Below, one piece after another: positions 35,596 to 43,800 of a stretch of DNA of 64,000 nt. Location: NCBI RefSeq assembly GCF_022012415.1, contig NZ_JAKLTR010000024.1:26612-90611 (forward strand), written 5' to 3'. This DNA is from Terrimonas ginsenosidimutans. GTDB lineage: Bacteria > Bacteroidota > Bacteroidia > Chitinophagales > Chitinophagaceae. Below the pieces are notes generated by a model. That model was not told the origin of the DNA and made no database searches. It saw nothing but the letters and a program-made list of their open reading frames with translations. Both the position numbers and the translations under genes were made by a program. Within the stretch, counting starts at the first letter, position 1; each line of letters opens with the position of its first letter.

Positions 35596-36195
35596 CTACA
35601 TGGTAAACACTTTCTCATTATCATTCAGGTACTCATTCTCTGCTGCATCTTCACCTGGTTCCCTGTATTCGAACTCTTTCAGTTTTTCGTGGAAGCCATC
35701 GCTTGCTTTGATGATAGCAACCCGCGCGCTTCTGACAAATTCGATGAGGCCAAACGGCTCCAGTACTTTGATCAGGTTGTCAGTCTCTTCACGGTGTCCC
35801 GCCACTTCAAAAACCGTATAGTCTTTACGGATCACAACAGCATTGGCTCCATGCTCTCGTAATAACCGTTCCACCTGAACATGTTCAGCAATAATATCTG
35901 TAGGTACTTTATACAGCGCCAGTTCCTGCCAGATGATCTCATCATTGGTGTTGTAATATGCCTTCAATACTTCCACTTGTTTTTCGATCTGGCGGCAAAG
36001 CTTTCTTACAACATCCTCTGTTTCGTTGATCACGATAGTGAAACGGTGAACGCTATCCACCTCAGAAGGAGAAGTGTTCAGGCTTTCCACATTGATCTTT
36101 CTTCTGGAAAAGATAATAGCGATCCTGTTCAGTAAACCGATCTGGTTCTCTGTATAAACTGTTATTGTATATTCCTGCTTTAACATAAGTTTCAA
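35596..36195 (-). CDS. ilvN: Acetolactate synthase small (regulatory) subunit
   Basis: 199 aa. The N-terminal ACT domain (EYTITVYTENQIGLLNRIA, then SEVDSVHRFTIVIN) binds valine for feedback inhibition, and the C-terminal ALS_ss_C region (~90-175) contacts the catalytic subunit. The longer two-domain form is like IlvH. Met4 is an alternative start. Directly downstream of ilvB, with a 76-base gap. Confidence 0.95.
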   Translation of the reverse strand: MKLMLKQEYTITVYTENQIGLLNRIAIIFSRRKINVESLNTSPSEVDSVHRFTIVINETEDVVRKLCRQIEKQVEVLKAYYNTNDEIIWQELALYKVPTDIIAEHVQVERLLREHGANAVVIRKDYTVFEVAGHREETDNLIKVLEPFGLIEFVRSARVAIIKASDGFHEKLKEFEYREPGEDAAENEYLNDNEKVFTM

Positions 36196-36196
36196 A

Positions 36197-36257
36197 GTAA
36201 AAAGTCAAAATTACCCCGCCTATCAATTTCAAGTCTCCGCTGGCGGTAAGCGGGGGA
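36197..36257. repeat. Variant ACCCCGC hairpin between ilvB and ilvN
   Basis: AAAAGTCAAAATTACCCCGC (36199-36218) opposes GCGGGGGACTTTTGAATTT (36248-36266), with TCAAGTCTCC inside. It is a diverged relative of the elements at 16580 and 18000 in the ribosomal operon. Confidence 0.7.
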
Positions 36258-36271
36258 CTTTTGAATTTGCA

Positions 36272-38026
36272 TCAGATCTCTTCCCGGGATAAGACAATCT
36301 CCGCGACCCCACGCCCTTGCGGTACCATCGGAAACACATTATTTTCTTTTCCTACCATGATCTCCAACAGGAAGCTGCCTTTGTTATCCAGCATTTCTTT
36401 CAGCGAGCTTTGAAGGTCTTCGCGTTTGGAGATGCTTTTGCCAGGGATACCAAATCCTTTTGCCACCTGAACAAAATCAGGGCTGGTGATATCTACAAAT
36501 GAATATCTCTTTTCATGAAAGAGCTGTTGCCATTGTCTAACCATTCCGAGAAACTGATTATTCAGGATCAGGATCTTTACATCAGGTTTGAATTGCATGA
36601 TAGTGCCGAGCTCCTGTAGTGTCATCTGGAAGCCGCCGTCACCGATGATCGCCACTGTTTTGCGCGAAGGATCGCCGTATGCAGCACCGATCGCTGCAGG
36701 TAATGCAAATCCCATGGTGCCGAGACCGCCGCTGGTCACATTGCTGCGCGTTTGATTGAACTTTGCATAACGGCAGGCTACCATCTGGTGCTGGCCTACA
36801 TCGGTAACGATGATCGCATCGCCATTGGTTAATGCATTCAGCTCTTTCAATACTTCACCCATCGTCAGGATATCGCCGGTTGGGTTGAGTTCTTCTTTGA
36901 TGACTTTATCTTCTTCCTGCTGCTGAAAATCTTTAAAGTGTTGCAGCCATGCGGGATATACTTTTGGCTCTATAAGTTCTGTGAGCAGTGGTAGTGTTTC
37001 TTTGCAATCTCCCCAAACAGGTACTTCAGCTTTTACGTTCTTGTCTATCTCTGCAGGATCGATATCAAGGTGAACGATCTTTGCCTGTTTCGCATATTTA
37101 TCCAGGCGGCCGGTTACACGGTCATCGAAGCGCATGCCAATGGCGATCAAAACATCGCATTCGTTGGTCAATACGTTTGGACCGTAGTTGCCATGCATGC
37201 CCAGCATACCAACACCAAGCGGGTGATCGGTTGGAAGGGCGCTCATGCCCATGATCGTCCATGCTGCAGGGATACCTGATTTCTCGATGAATTTTTTGAA
37301 CTCCTTTTCTGCTTTACCCAGAATAACACCCTGACCAAAGATCACGAATGGCTTTTCCGCTTCGTTGATCAGTTTGGCAGCCTCTTCCACATAGCTTTTA
37401 CGCACGATCGGTTTCGGGCGATAGCTGCGGATATGATTGCATTTTTCATATCCTGCATAATCGAACTTCTGCATCTGTGCATTCTTGGTGATATCGATCA
37501 GTACCGGGCCGGGACGGCCACTCTTCGCGATATAGAATGCTTTTGCCAGTACAGCCGGGATTTCAGTAGCATCTGTTACCTGGTAATTCCATTTGGTAAT
37601 GGGTGTGGTGATATTGATCACGTCGGTCTCCTGGAATGCATCGGTGCCAAGCAGGTGAGCAAACACCTGGCCGGTGATACATACAACAGGAGTGGAGTCG
37701 ATCATAGCATCTGCTAAACCTGTTACTAGGTTGGTTGCGCCGGGGCCGCTGGTTGCAAATACCACACCTACCTCACCAGATGCACGTGCATAACCCTGTG
37801 CGGCATGGATCGCGCCCTGTTCGTGACGGACAAGAATATGTTTGAGGCGATCATTGTAATCATACAAAGCATCATAGATCGGCATGATCGCACCGCCGGG
37901 ATAACCGAATATAGTTTCCACGCCTTCCGCTAAAAAAGCTTCCAGCACAGCTTCACTTCCTGAGATAGAAGTTGTCGTTTTTGTTGTTGGCTTTACCTGG
38001 TCTTTATTTATCTGGAGCGTATCCAT
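36272..38026 (-). CDS. ilvB: Acetolactate synthase large (catalytic) subunit
   Basis: 584 aa. A TPP/FAD enzyme that joins two pyruvates, or pyruvate and 2-oxobutyrate. The catalytic Glu is in LVRHEQGAIHAAQGYARASG, the FAD-binding middle domain includes GMLGMHGNYGPNVLTNECD, and the TPP motif is GDGGFQMTLQELGT ending in NN. Translated length matches the biosynthetic AHAS. The ilvD-ilvB gap is 50 bases and includes an AAAAATTC repeat half. Confidence 0.97.
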   Translation of the reverse strand: MDTLQINKDQVKPTTKTTTSISGSEAVLEAFLAEGVETIFGYPGGAIMPIYDALYDYNDRLKHILVRHEQGAIHAAQGYARASGEVGVVFATSGPGATNLVTGLADAMIDSTPVVCITGQVFAHLLGTDAFQETDVINITTPITKWNYQVTDATEIPAVLAKAFYIAKSGRPGPVLIDITKNAQMQKFDYAGYEKCNHIRSYRPKPIVRKSYVEEAAKLINEAEKPFVIFGQGVILGKAEKEFKKFIEKSGIPAAWTIMGMSALPTDHPLGVGMLGMHGNYGPNVLTNECDVLIAIGMRFDDRVTGRLDKYAKQAKIVHLDIDPAEIDKNVKAEVPVWGDCKETLPLLTELIEPKVYPAWLQHFKDFQQQEEDKVIKEELNPTGDILTMGEVLKELNALTNGDAIIVTDVGQHQMVACRYAKFNQTRSNVTSGGLGTMGFALPAAIGAAYGDPSRKTVAIIGDGGFQMTLQELGTIMQFKPDVKILILNNQFLGMVRQWQQLFHEKRYSFVDITSPDFVQVAKGFGIPGKSISKREDLQSSLKEMLDNKGSFLLEIMVGKENNVFPMVPQGRGVAEIVLSREEI

Positions 38027-38076
38027 AAGCTCGATTTTTTAAGTAAAAATTCAAAATTAAAAAGTAAAAAAGTGTC

Positions 38077-39762
38077 TTAATCTTCATCAGTTACACAGCC
38101 TTCGCTTGCGTTCTTTACACTTTTTGCGTATTTATATAAAACACCTTTGGTGACTTTCAGCGCTGGTTGTTTCCATGCAGCTTTTCTCTTTGCGATCTCT
38201 TCTGCGCTTACCTTCAGGTTGAGCGTGTTCTTTACCGCGTCGATCTCGATGATATCATCATCTTGTACAAGACCGATCAGGCCACCTTCAAAAGCTTCCG
38301 GTGTGATATGTCCTACCACGAATCCGTGTGTACCACCGCTGAAACGGCCATCTGTGATGAGTGCAACTGATTTACCTAAGCCAGCGCCGATGATCGCGCC
38401 GGTTGGTTTCAGCATTTCCGGCATACCTGGTGCGCCTTTCGGCCCGATATTGCGGATCACGATCACGTCGCCAGCATGTACTTTTTTTGAAGCAAGGCCT
38501 GCAAGCAGATCTTTTTCTCCATCAAATACGCGGGCAGTTCCTTCAAAACGTTCTCCCTCTTTACCGCTGATCTTTGCCACGCTTCCTTTTTCTGCAAGGT
38601 TGCCGTAAAGGATCTGCAGGTGACCTGTTGCTTTCAATGGTCTTTCGAGTGGATAGATGATATCCTGCTTTTCGAAGTCGAGATCAGGCGCTTCTGCAAG
38701 ATTTTCTGCCACAGTTTTACCTGTTACAGTCAGGCAATTACCATGAAGCAGGCCTTTCCCTAATAAGTATTTCATGACAGCGGGAACACCGCCGTGTTTG
38801 TGCAGATCTTCCATCATGTATTTGCCGCTTGGCTTGAAGTCGGCCAGTACAGGAATACGATCACTGATCGCCTGGAAGTCATCCGGTGTGAGCGGCACAT
38901 CCACGCTTTTCGCGATTGCGATCAGGTGAAGCACAGCGTTGGTGCTTCCTCCAAGAACCATGATCACGGTGATGGCATTTTCAAATGCCTCACGCGTCAT
39001 GATATCGCGTGGTTTTATATCTTTTTCGAGTAGTAATTTGATAGCGGCTCCGGCAGCTGCACATTCTTTCTGTTTGTCTTCGCTCAGTGCGGGATTCGAA
39101 GATGAATTTGGTAAGCTCATGCCCAATGCTTCGATCGCGCTCGCCATTGTATTCGCTGTATACATACCACCGCAGGCGCCGGCTCCAGGGCAGGAGTTCT
39201 TGATGATTCCTTTGAAGTCGCCTTCTTCCAGTGTACCAGCGATCTTTCTTCCTACCGCTTCGAACGCACTTACAATGTTCAGGTGATGTTCGTCTTTATA
39301 ATGACCGGGAGCGATCGTACCGCCATACAGCATGATGGAAGGGCGGTTCAAACGGCCCATTGCCATGACAGAACCCGGCATGTTCTTATCGCATCCCGGA
39401 ACAGTGATCAGTGCGTCGTAATACTGCGCGCCTGCATTGGTTTCAATACTGTCTGCGATCACGTCACGGCTTACGAGACTGTAACGCATGCCATCTGTTC
39501 CCATACTGATCCCATCACTCACACCAATGGTATAGAATTTCAATCCAAGAAGACCATCAACGGCATCAACGCTTTTTTTGATGCTGACAGAAAGATCATT
39601 CAGGTGCATATTGCACGGGTTTCCGTCCCATCCCATACTCACAATGCCCACCTGTGCTTTATGGAAATCTTCTTCCTTAAAGCCAATACCATAATACATG
39701 GCTTGTGCACCTGCCTGGGTTTCGTCCTGCGTTAATGTCTTCGAGTATTTATTCAACTCCAT
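38077..39762 (-). CDS. ilvD: Dihydroxy-acid dehydratase
   Basis: 561 aa. It dehydrates the dihydroxy acids to the 2-oxo acids of valine and isoleucine. The Fe-S cluster Cys are in GNPCNMHL (~52), [10 protein letters not shown] (~125) and [17 protein letters not shown] (~190-198); [19 protein letters not shown] is the signature near the C-terminus. It follows ilvE in the gene run with a 58-base gap filled by the AAAAAGTAAAAATT repeat. Confidence 0.97.
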   Translation of the reverse strand: MELNKYSKTLTQDETQAGAQAMYYGIGFKEEDFHKAQVGIVSMGWDGNPCNMHLNDLSVSIKKSVDAVDGLLGLKFYTIGVSDGISMGTDGMRYSLVSRDVIADSIETNAGAQYYDALITVPGCDKNMPGSVMAMGRLNRPSIMLYGGTIAPGHYKDEHHLNIVSAFEAVGRKIAGTLEEGDFKGIIKNSCPGAGACGGMYTANTMASAIEALGMSLPNSSSNPALSEDKQKECAAAGAAIKLLLEKDIKPRDIMTREAFENAITVIMVLGGSTNAVLHLIAIAKSVDVPLTPDDFQAISDRIPVLADFKPSGKYMMEDLHKHGGVPAVMKYLLGKGLLHGNCLTVTGKTVAENLAEAPDLDFEKQDIIYPLERPLKATGHLQILYGNLAEKGSVAKISGKEGERFEGTARVFDGEKDLLAGLASKKVHAGDVIVIRNIGPKGAPGMPEMLKPTGAIIGAGLGKSVALITDGRFSGGTHGFVVGHITPEAFEGGLIGLVQDDDIIEIDAVKNTLNLKVSAEEIAKRKAAWKQPALKVTKGVLYKYAKSVKNASEGCVTDED

Positions 39763-39765
39763 GAT

Positions 39766-39866
39766 TAAGTAAAAATTAAAAATTTAAAAGTCAAAATATG
39801 TTCAAAAGTTAAGTGATGGCTCAAGCTGAGGCGAGGCTATTTTTACTTTTTACTTTTGATTTTTGA
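39766..39866. repeat. AAAAATTAAAAATTTAAAAGTC inverted repeat overlapping the ilvE 3' end
   Basis: AAGTAAAAATTAAAAATTTAAAAG (39771-39794) opposes CTATTTTTACTTTTTACTTTTG and ATTTTTGACTTG (39838-39868). The right arm lies inside the ilvE reading frame and encodes its KSKVKSKN tail. Confidence 0.75.
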
Positions 39867-40741
39867 CTTGATTCGGTTACGCGATCTTTATATGCGGTTT
39901 GAATTTTTTTGCTGATCGAGTCATTCCAGTTTCCTGGAAATTTTGTTTCATCTATGCTTTCCCAGCCGATCACTTCGGCGGCGGTGCCGCAGAAGAAAGC
40001 GGTGTCTGCTTCTTTAAGTTGCTCAAGCGAATACTGACCTTCTTCTACCGGTATATCCAATTCATTGCAAAGCTCAAGCACAGTTGCCCTTGTGATGCCT
40101 GGTAAGATATTGCCCAGGGCAGGAGTGAACAGTGTACCCTCTTTTTCAAAAAAGATGTTCGCGCCGGGCCCTTCTGCAATGAAGCCATTCATGTCAGTAA
40201 GTAAAGCTTCATCATATCCTGCAGCTTTAGCTTCCTGGCTGGCGAGAATGGAGTTTACATAATGACCGCCAGCTTTTGCCTGGATATTAAATCCTTTCGG
40301 ATTCGGGCGCTGATATGAAGAGGTTTTTATTCTCAGCAGCTTTTCTCCAAGAAATGGCTGCATTTCCCAGACCTGGATGGCGATGAATGATTCTGTATTC
40401 TTCGCAAAGCTCATATTCGCCGGCGCAAATACGACCGGACGGATATAAGCATCCTGCATATTGTTTCTTTTCAGCACTTCATAGTTAGCGGCGATCAACT
40501 CATCTACTGTCCAGGTATAAGGCATGTTCATCAGGCGGGATGACTCTGCGAGGCGCTCATAATGTTCTTTTGCCTTGAAGATCTTCGTTTCCCCATGGAT
40601 ATTCTTATACGAACGGATGCCTTCGAATACGGAATAGCCATAGTGAAGCGACTGACTGTATAAGTCCATCTTTGCTTCACTGGCTTTCACGAATTCGCCA
40701 TTCAGCCACAGTACCGTATGTTCATTATAATAAGAAGCCAT
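39821..40741 (-). CDS. ilvE: Branched-chain-amino-acid aminotransferase
   Basis: 306 aa, class IV PLP fold. It transaminates the three branched-chain 2-oxo acids with glutamate. Motifs: HYGYSVFEGIRSYK at the N-terminus, the PLP region NIQAKAGGHYVNSILASQEA, DEALLTDMNGFIAEGPGANIFF, and GITRATVLELC in the phosphate cup. The last 14 residues (SQKSKVKSKNSLASA) are encoded by an intergenic-type repeat and are probably an acquired extension. First gene downstream of the attenuator at 40767-40966. Confidence 0.95.
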   Translation of the reverse strand: MASYYNEHTVLWLNGEFVKASEAKMDLYSQSLHYGYSVFEGIRSYKNIHGETKIFKAKEHYERLAESSRLMNMPYTWTVDELIAANYEVLKRNNMQDAYIRPVVFAPANMSFAKNTESFIAIQVWEMQPFLGEKLLRIKTSSYQRPNPKGFNIQAKAGGHYVNSILASQEAKAAGYDEALLTDMNGFIAEGPGANIFFEKEGTLFTPALGNILPGITRATVLELCNELDIPVEEGQYSLEQLKEADTAFFCGTAAEVIGWESIDETKFPGNWNDSISKKIQTAYKDRVTESSQKSKVKSKNSLASA

Positions 40742-40766
40742 GGTTATCTATTTAAGGAGTATGCAT

Positions 40767-40795
40767 AAAAAAACCCGCCTTTTTGGAGGCGGGTT
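40767..40795 (-). terminator. Attenuator terminator upstream of ilvE
   Basis: On the minus strand AACCCGCC (40795-40788) pairs with GGCGGGTT (40779-40772) around TCCAAAAA, and further T run to 40767. It ends 26 bases before the ilvE ATG, in the leader of the ilv transcript, and can be disrupted by pairing of 40785-40792 with 40829-40836. Confidence 0.9.
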
Positions 40796-40836
40796 CGTAT
40801 TTCGTTTTTTGAATTCTATATACAATTTCCACCTCC
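40785..40836 (-). promoter_or_regulatory. Antiterminator helix of the ilv attenuator
   Basis: GGAGGTGG (40836-40829, codons 29-31 of the leader peptide) can pair with CCGCCTCC (40792-40785), eight pairs with one G-U, extendable by one U-A pair (40837 with 40784). The second strand takes in most of the 5' arm and loop of the terminator, so the two structures exclude each other. A ribosome at the leader stop codon would cover the first strand. Confidence 0.75.
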
Positions 40837-40920
40837 AGACGTTGCAGGAATAATAATCACCACCACAATAATGATTGCGGCAATCACGGAGATGATTTTA
40901 TGTATTCTGCTGTTGTACAT
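40816..40920 (-). CDS. Ile/Val-rich leader peptide of the ilvEDBN-CA operon
   Basis: 34 codons, ATG at 40920, TAG at 40818-40816. The peptide starts MYNSRIHKIISVIAA and continues with nine branched-chain codons in a row (three Ile, three Val, three Ile; codons 16-24), then PATSGGGNCI. In all 11 Ile and 4 Val, no Leu. It is analogous to IlvL-type leaders: scarcity of charged tRNA-Ile or tRNA-Val should stall the ribosome at codons 16-24, leaving the antiterminator strand (codons 29-31) free. The TATATTTG promoter lies 16 bases upstream. A small membrane peptide with unrelated function is the alternative, since the run is also hydrophobic, but the downstream terminator and ilvE favour a leader. 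Confidence 0.82.
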   Translation of the reverse strand: MYNSRIHKIISVIAAIIIVVVIIIPATSGGGNCI

Positions 40921-40955
40921 GAAGGATGTTATACTCCAAATATAGGACATCCTTC
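40921..40955. promoter_or_regulatory. Inverted repeat GAAGGATGT flanking the ilv minus-7 box (possible operator)
   Basis: GAAGGATGT (40921-40929) and ACATCCTTC (40947-40955) are perfect 9-bp inverted repeats whose 17-base spacer contains the TATATTTG box. The position suggests a repressor site or a 5' hairpin for upstream transcripts; no cognate regulator is in the window. Confidence 0.45.
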
Positions 40956-40966
40956 AATATGACAAA
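40937..40966 (-). promoter_or_regulatory. Promoter of the ilv operon (TTTG-N18-TATATTTG)
   Basis: On the minus strand TTTG (40966-40963), 18 bases, then TATATTTG (40944-40937): a near-ideal Bacteroidota promoter with both elements. The expected start near 40931 gives a transcript that begins about 10 bases before the leader peptide ATG. Confidence 0.75.
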
Positions 40967-40981
40967 GAACTTCGTCGAAAT

Positions 40982-41084
40982 ATTGAAAAAGTAAAAATTA
41001 AAAAGTAAAAAACTTCAGATTTGCAAGTCTGACCCGATTATAGACCCTGTTTTTTAAATTTTTAATTTTGACTTTTTAATTTAA
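40982..41084. repeat. AAAAAGTAAAAATT inverted repeat after leuB
   Basis: TTGAAAAAGTAAAAATTAAAAAG (40984-41006) opposes TTTTTTAAATTTTTAATTTTG and ACTTTTTAATTTAA (41049-41084). It lies between the leuB stop and the ilv promoter and may help end leuB transcripts. Confidence 0.75.
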
Positions 41085-42196
41085 ATGATGGTCGATTTCC
41101 TCGCTTCAATATTCTCCTGCTTCACAGATCCCGGGATCTTTCCACTCACATAGTCACTGATCAGCTCTCCGAGTGTGGAAGTGAAATAGAAGTTTACCGG
41201 ATCGATATCTTTTGTTACAAACCCGTTTGTTAAAGTCCAGTTCACGGCTTCTCTCACCAGGCCGGCTTCTTCCGTTAATCCGAAATGATCAAGCAGCATT
41301 GCTGCTGAAAGGATAGAACCAAGCGGGTTGGCAATATCTTTACCAGCTGCCTGCGGATAAGAGCCATGGATGGGCTCGAATAGTGCGGAGCCGCTTCCGA
41401 TCGATGCTGAAGGCAGCAACCCAAGTGATCCGCTGATCACACTCGCCTCATCGCTGATGATATCACCAAACATGTTTTCGGTTAACACCACATCGAATTG
41501 TTTTGGATTCAGGATGATCTGCATGGCAGCGTTGTCTACAAACAGGAAGTCAAGTTCCACATCACTATACTGGCTGGCGATCTCTTTCACCACTTTGCGC
41601 CAGAGGCGTGAAGTTTCCAGTACGTTCGCTTTATCAACCAGGGTGAGTTTCTTTCTTCTTTTTTGTGCGGCCTGGAAAGCCAGGTGTGTAATCCGCTCGA
41701 TCTCTTCAGCGGAGTATACGCAATCATCAGAAGCTGAGTTGCCGTCAGCACTGATCTCTTTCTTACCGAAGTAGATACCGCCGGTAAGTTCACGGTAGAT
41801 CACAAAATCTACGTCCTCGATATTCTTTGTCTTCAGGGGAGACAGATGATGGAGAGCGGTGTATGTTGTTACAGGGCGGATATTTGCAAACAACTGTAAT
41901 GACTTACGCAGTTTAAGCAAACCCTGCTCTGGTCTTACTTTAGCAGTAGGGTCGTTATCATATTTCGGATGACCGATCGCACCGAAGAGGATCGCATCGC
42001 TGTTCAGGCAAACTTCAATCGTTTCGTCAGGAAGGGGACTGCCGGTCTTGTCGATGGCATCAGCGCCCATCAGGCAATACGTGTATTTAAATTCATGACC
42101 AAATGAATCAGCGATCGCGTTCAATACGCGGATAGACTGACGTGTTACTTCCGGGCCGATACCGTCACCTTCAATGACTGCAATGTTTTTATTCAT
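41081..42196 (-). CDS. leuB: 3-Isopropylmalate dehydrogenase
   Basis: 371 aa. It oxidises and decarboxylates 3-isopropylmalate with NAD to 2-oxoisocaproate. Motifs: NIAVIEGDGIGPEV, RPEQGLLKLRKSLQLFANIRP, REL-TGGIYFGKK, and the C-terminal SASIGSGSALFEPIHGSYPQAAGKDIANPLG region that binds NAD and Mg. Eighteen bases after leuD, so clearly co-transcribed. Last gene of the leu part of the locus. Confidence 0.97.
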   Translation of the reverse strand: MNKNIAVIEGDGIGPEVTRQSIRVLNAIADSFGHEFKYTYCLMGADAIDKTGSPLPDETIEVCLNSDAILFGAIGHPKYDNDPTAKVRPEQGLLKLRKSLQLFANIRPVTTYTALHHLSPLKTKNIEDVDFVIYRELTGGIYFGKKEISADGNSASDDCVYSAEEIERITHLAFQAAQKRRKKLTLVDKANVLETSRLWRKVVKEIASQYSDVELDFLFVDNAAMQIILNPKQFDVVLTENMFGDIISDEASVISGSLGLLPSASIGSGSALFEPIHGSYPQAAGKDIANPLGSILSAAMLLDHFGLTEEAGLVREAVNWTLTNGFVTKDIDPVNFYFTSTLGELISDYVSGKIPGSVKQENIEARKSTII

Positions 42197-42214
42197 GGTA
42201 GTAGTTTGGCTTTA

Positions 42215-42814
42215 TTAATGGATTGGATCTTTTTCGAATTGTTCTATTTCCGGTTTAATGCTTAATAAGAAATCAATATCGTCGTATCCATTCAACAGGC
42301 ATGTTTTTTTATAGCTGTTGATATCAAAAGATTCTTGTTCTCCAGTTGATTTGATCCGGATAACCTGCTCTGGCAGATTCACTTCAATTTCCGTTGCCGG
42401 ATCACTCTCTACTGCTGTAAATATTTTCTGCAGGAATTCTTCAGATGTAGTTACCGGCAGCAGGAAATTGTTCAATGCATTGTTCTTAAAGATGTCTGCA
42501 AAGAAGCTGCTCACCACTACATCATATCCCGCATCCTTGATCGCCCATGCCGCATGCTCCCGGCTTGATCCACAACCAAAGTTCTTTGCCGCCACCAGGA
42601 TCGTTCCTTTATAAGTAGGATCATTCAGTACAAAGTCCTTCTTCGGCTTTGTTTCATCATCCTGCTCATATCGCCAGTCGCGGAACAGGTTCTTCCCAAA
42701 TCCATCTCTGCTTGTTGCTTTCAGAAAGCGCGCAGGAATGATCTGGTCTGTATCCACGTTCTCGATGTTCAGTGGAACGGCGGTGGAGGTGACTATGTTG
42801 ATTTGTTTGCTCAT
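42215..42814 (-). CDS. leuD: 3-Isopropylmalate dehydratase small subunit
   Basis: 199 aa, bacterial LeuD type. It forms the swivelling domain that completes the active site of LeuC. Signature [21 protein letters not shown] (in part), [20 protein letters not shown], and [26 protein letters not shown] repeat fills the gap from the methyltransferase gene upstream. Confidence 0.97.
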   Translation of the reverse strand: MSKQINIVTSTAVPLNIENVDTDQIIPARFLKATSRDGFGKNLFRDWRYEQDDETKPKKDFVLNDPTYKGTILVAAKNFGCGSSREHAAWAIKDAGYDVVVSSFFADIFKNNALNNFLLPVTTSEEFLQKIFTAVESDPATEIEVNLPEQVIRIKSTGEQESFDINSYKKTCLLNGYDDIDFLLSIKPEIEQFEKDPIH

Positions 42815-42827
42815 GCAAGAGTTTGTT

Positions 42828-42928
42828 TTGAAAGTTTTAAAGTTTAATAGTTTAAAAGTTTAAAAGTTTCGAGGTTTAATGTTTGCTATTGGATAATCCA
42901 ACTATTAAACCATTAAACTTTTAAACTT
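42828..42928. repeat. AAAGTTTAATAGTTTAAAAGTTT inverted repeat between leuD and methyltransferase
   Basis: GAAAGTTTTAAAGTTTAATAG and TTTAAAAGTTTAAAAG on the left oppose CTATTAAACCATTAAACTTTTAAACTTTTTT on the right. Same family as 6127-6243. Confidence 0.75.
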
Positions 42929-43679
42929 TTTTGACCGCTCTCATCCTCAATCTCACATAATCCGCCCACCAGTTCCCTTCCCGGTAGTGCGTCGGTCTCA
43001 GTATTTCAACGGCCCGGTTGATGATCTTTTCAGTGGTTGGAGCTGGCAGGTGTTTGAAGAAAAATGATGCAAACATGTTGAACCAGTTCTTCATCCCGTC
43101 TTCGCCATCCAGTTTAGTATCCCGTTGGAAATACAATGATTGCTGGATAGAAAAGCCCTGTTTTTCCAATAGCGCCGCATACGTGGCTACTGAAGGAAAA
43201 TACCAGTGATCTGTTAATTCAGTGATGCCTTTTTCTTTTGCGGCAGTGTGTAATGCCTCTACTAACGACCGTACATTATGCTGACCGCCCATTTCGAAAA
43301 CAAAGCGGCCACCGGGTTTCAGACTGTTCCATACATTTTTCAATGTTGCCGGTTGGTCTGCGATCCAGTGTAATGTTGCATTAGAGAAGATGGCATCAAA
43401 CTTTTCTTCAAAAGAAAAATCAGTAGCATCTTTTACAAAGAACTCGATCGAAGGGTAGGAGGCTTTTGCTTTTTCGATCATCTCTGCAGATGCATCGATA
43501 CCCGTCACCTTTGTCCCAAACCCTGCTATATCATTTGCCAGCTTACCAGTTCCGCAACCCAGGTCAAGGATCGCTTCACCAGCTGATGGTTGCAGCCAAT
43601 CGATAAGCGCTTCTCCGTATTGTGATACAAAGGCGTGCTTGTTGTCGTAAAGGCTTGCGTTCCATTTGATCTCTGGCAT
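42921..43679 (-). CDS. SAM-dependent methyltransferase, trans-aconitate methyltransferase (Tam/TMT1)-like
   Basis: 252 aa class I methyltransferase. SAM motif DLGCGTG at 39-45, acidic loop TGIDASAEMI (~58-67), DATDFSFEEKFDAIFSNATLHWI (motif IV, ~85-107), with the NATLHWI segment as in E. coli Tam and yeast Tmt1. It is inserted between leuC and leuD on the same strand. Tam methylates trans-aconitate, and yeast Tmt1 also methylates 3-isopropylmalate (known of the family). In this position a side product of isopropylmalate isomerase is a tempting substrate, but this is inference. Gaps on both sides contain repeats. Confidence 0.88.
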   Translation of the reverse strand: MPEIKWNASLYDNKHAFVSQYGEALIDWLQPSAGEAILDLGCGTGKLANDIAGFGTKVTGIDASAEMIEKAKASYPSIEFFVKDATDFSFEEKFDAIFSNATLHWIADQPATLKNVWNSLKPGGRFVFEMGGQHNVRSLVEALHTAAKEKGITELTDHWYFPSVATYAALLEKQGFSIQQSLYFQRDTKLDGEDGMKNWFNMFASFFFKHLPAPTTEKIINRAVEILRPTHYREGNWWADYVRLRMRAVKKV

Positions 43680-43683
43680 GATG

Positions 43684-43800
43684 TTAATTCAAAAGTCAAA
43701 ATTAAAAAGTAGAAAATCCTGGGTCGAAATGTCAAACTCAAAATGTATCGCCTGTTTTCAGTGGCGTTTTTTTACTTTTTAATTTTGACTTTTGAATTTC
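43684..43800. repeat. AAAAGTCAAAATTAAAAAG inverted repeat overlapping the leuC 3' end
   Basis: TTCAAAAGTCAAAATTAAAAAG (43686-43707) opposes TTTTTTACTTTTTAATTTTG and ACTTTTGAATTTC (43768-43800). The right arm encodes the last codons of leuC (KFKSQN). Confidence 0.8.
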
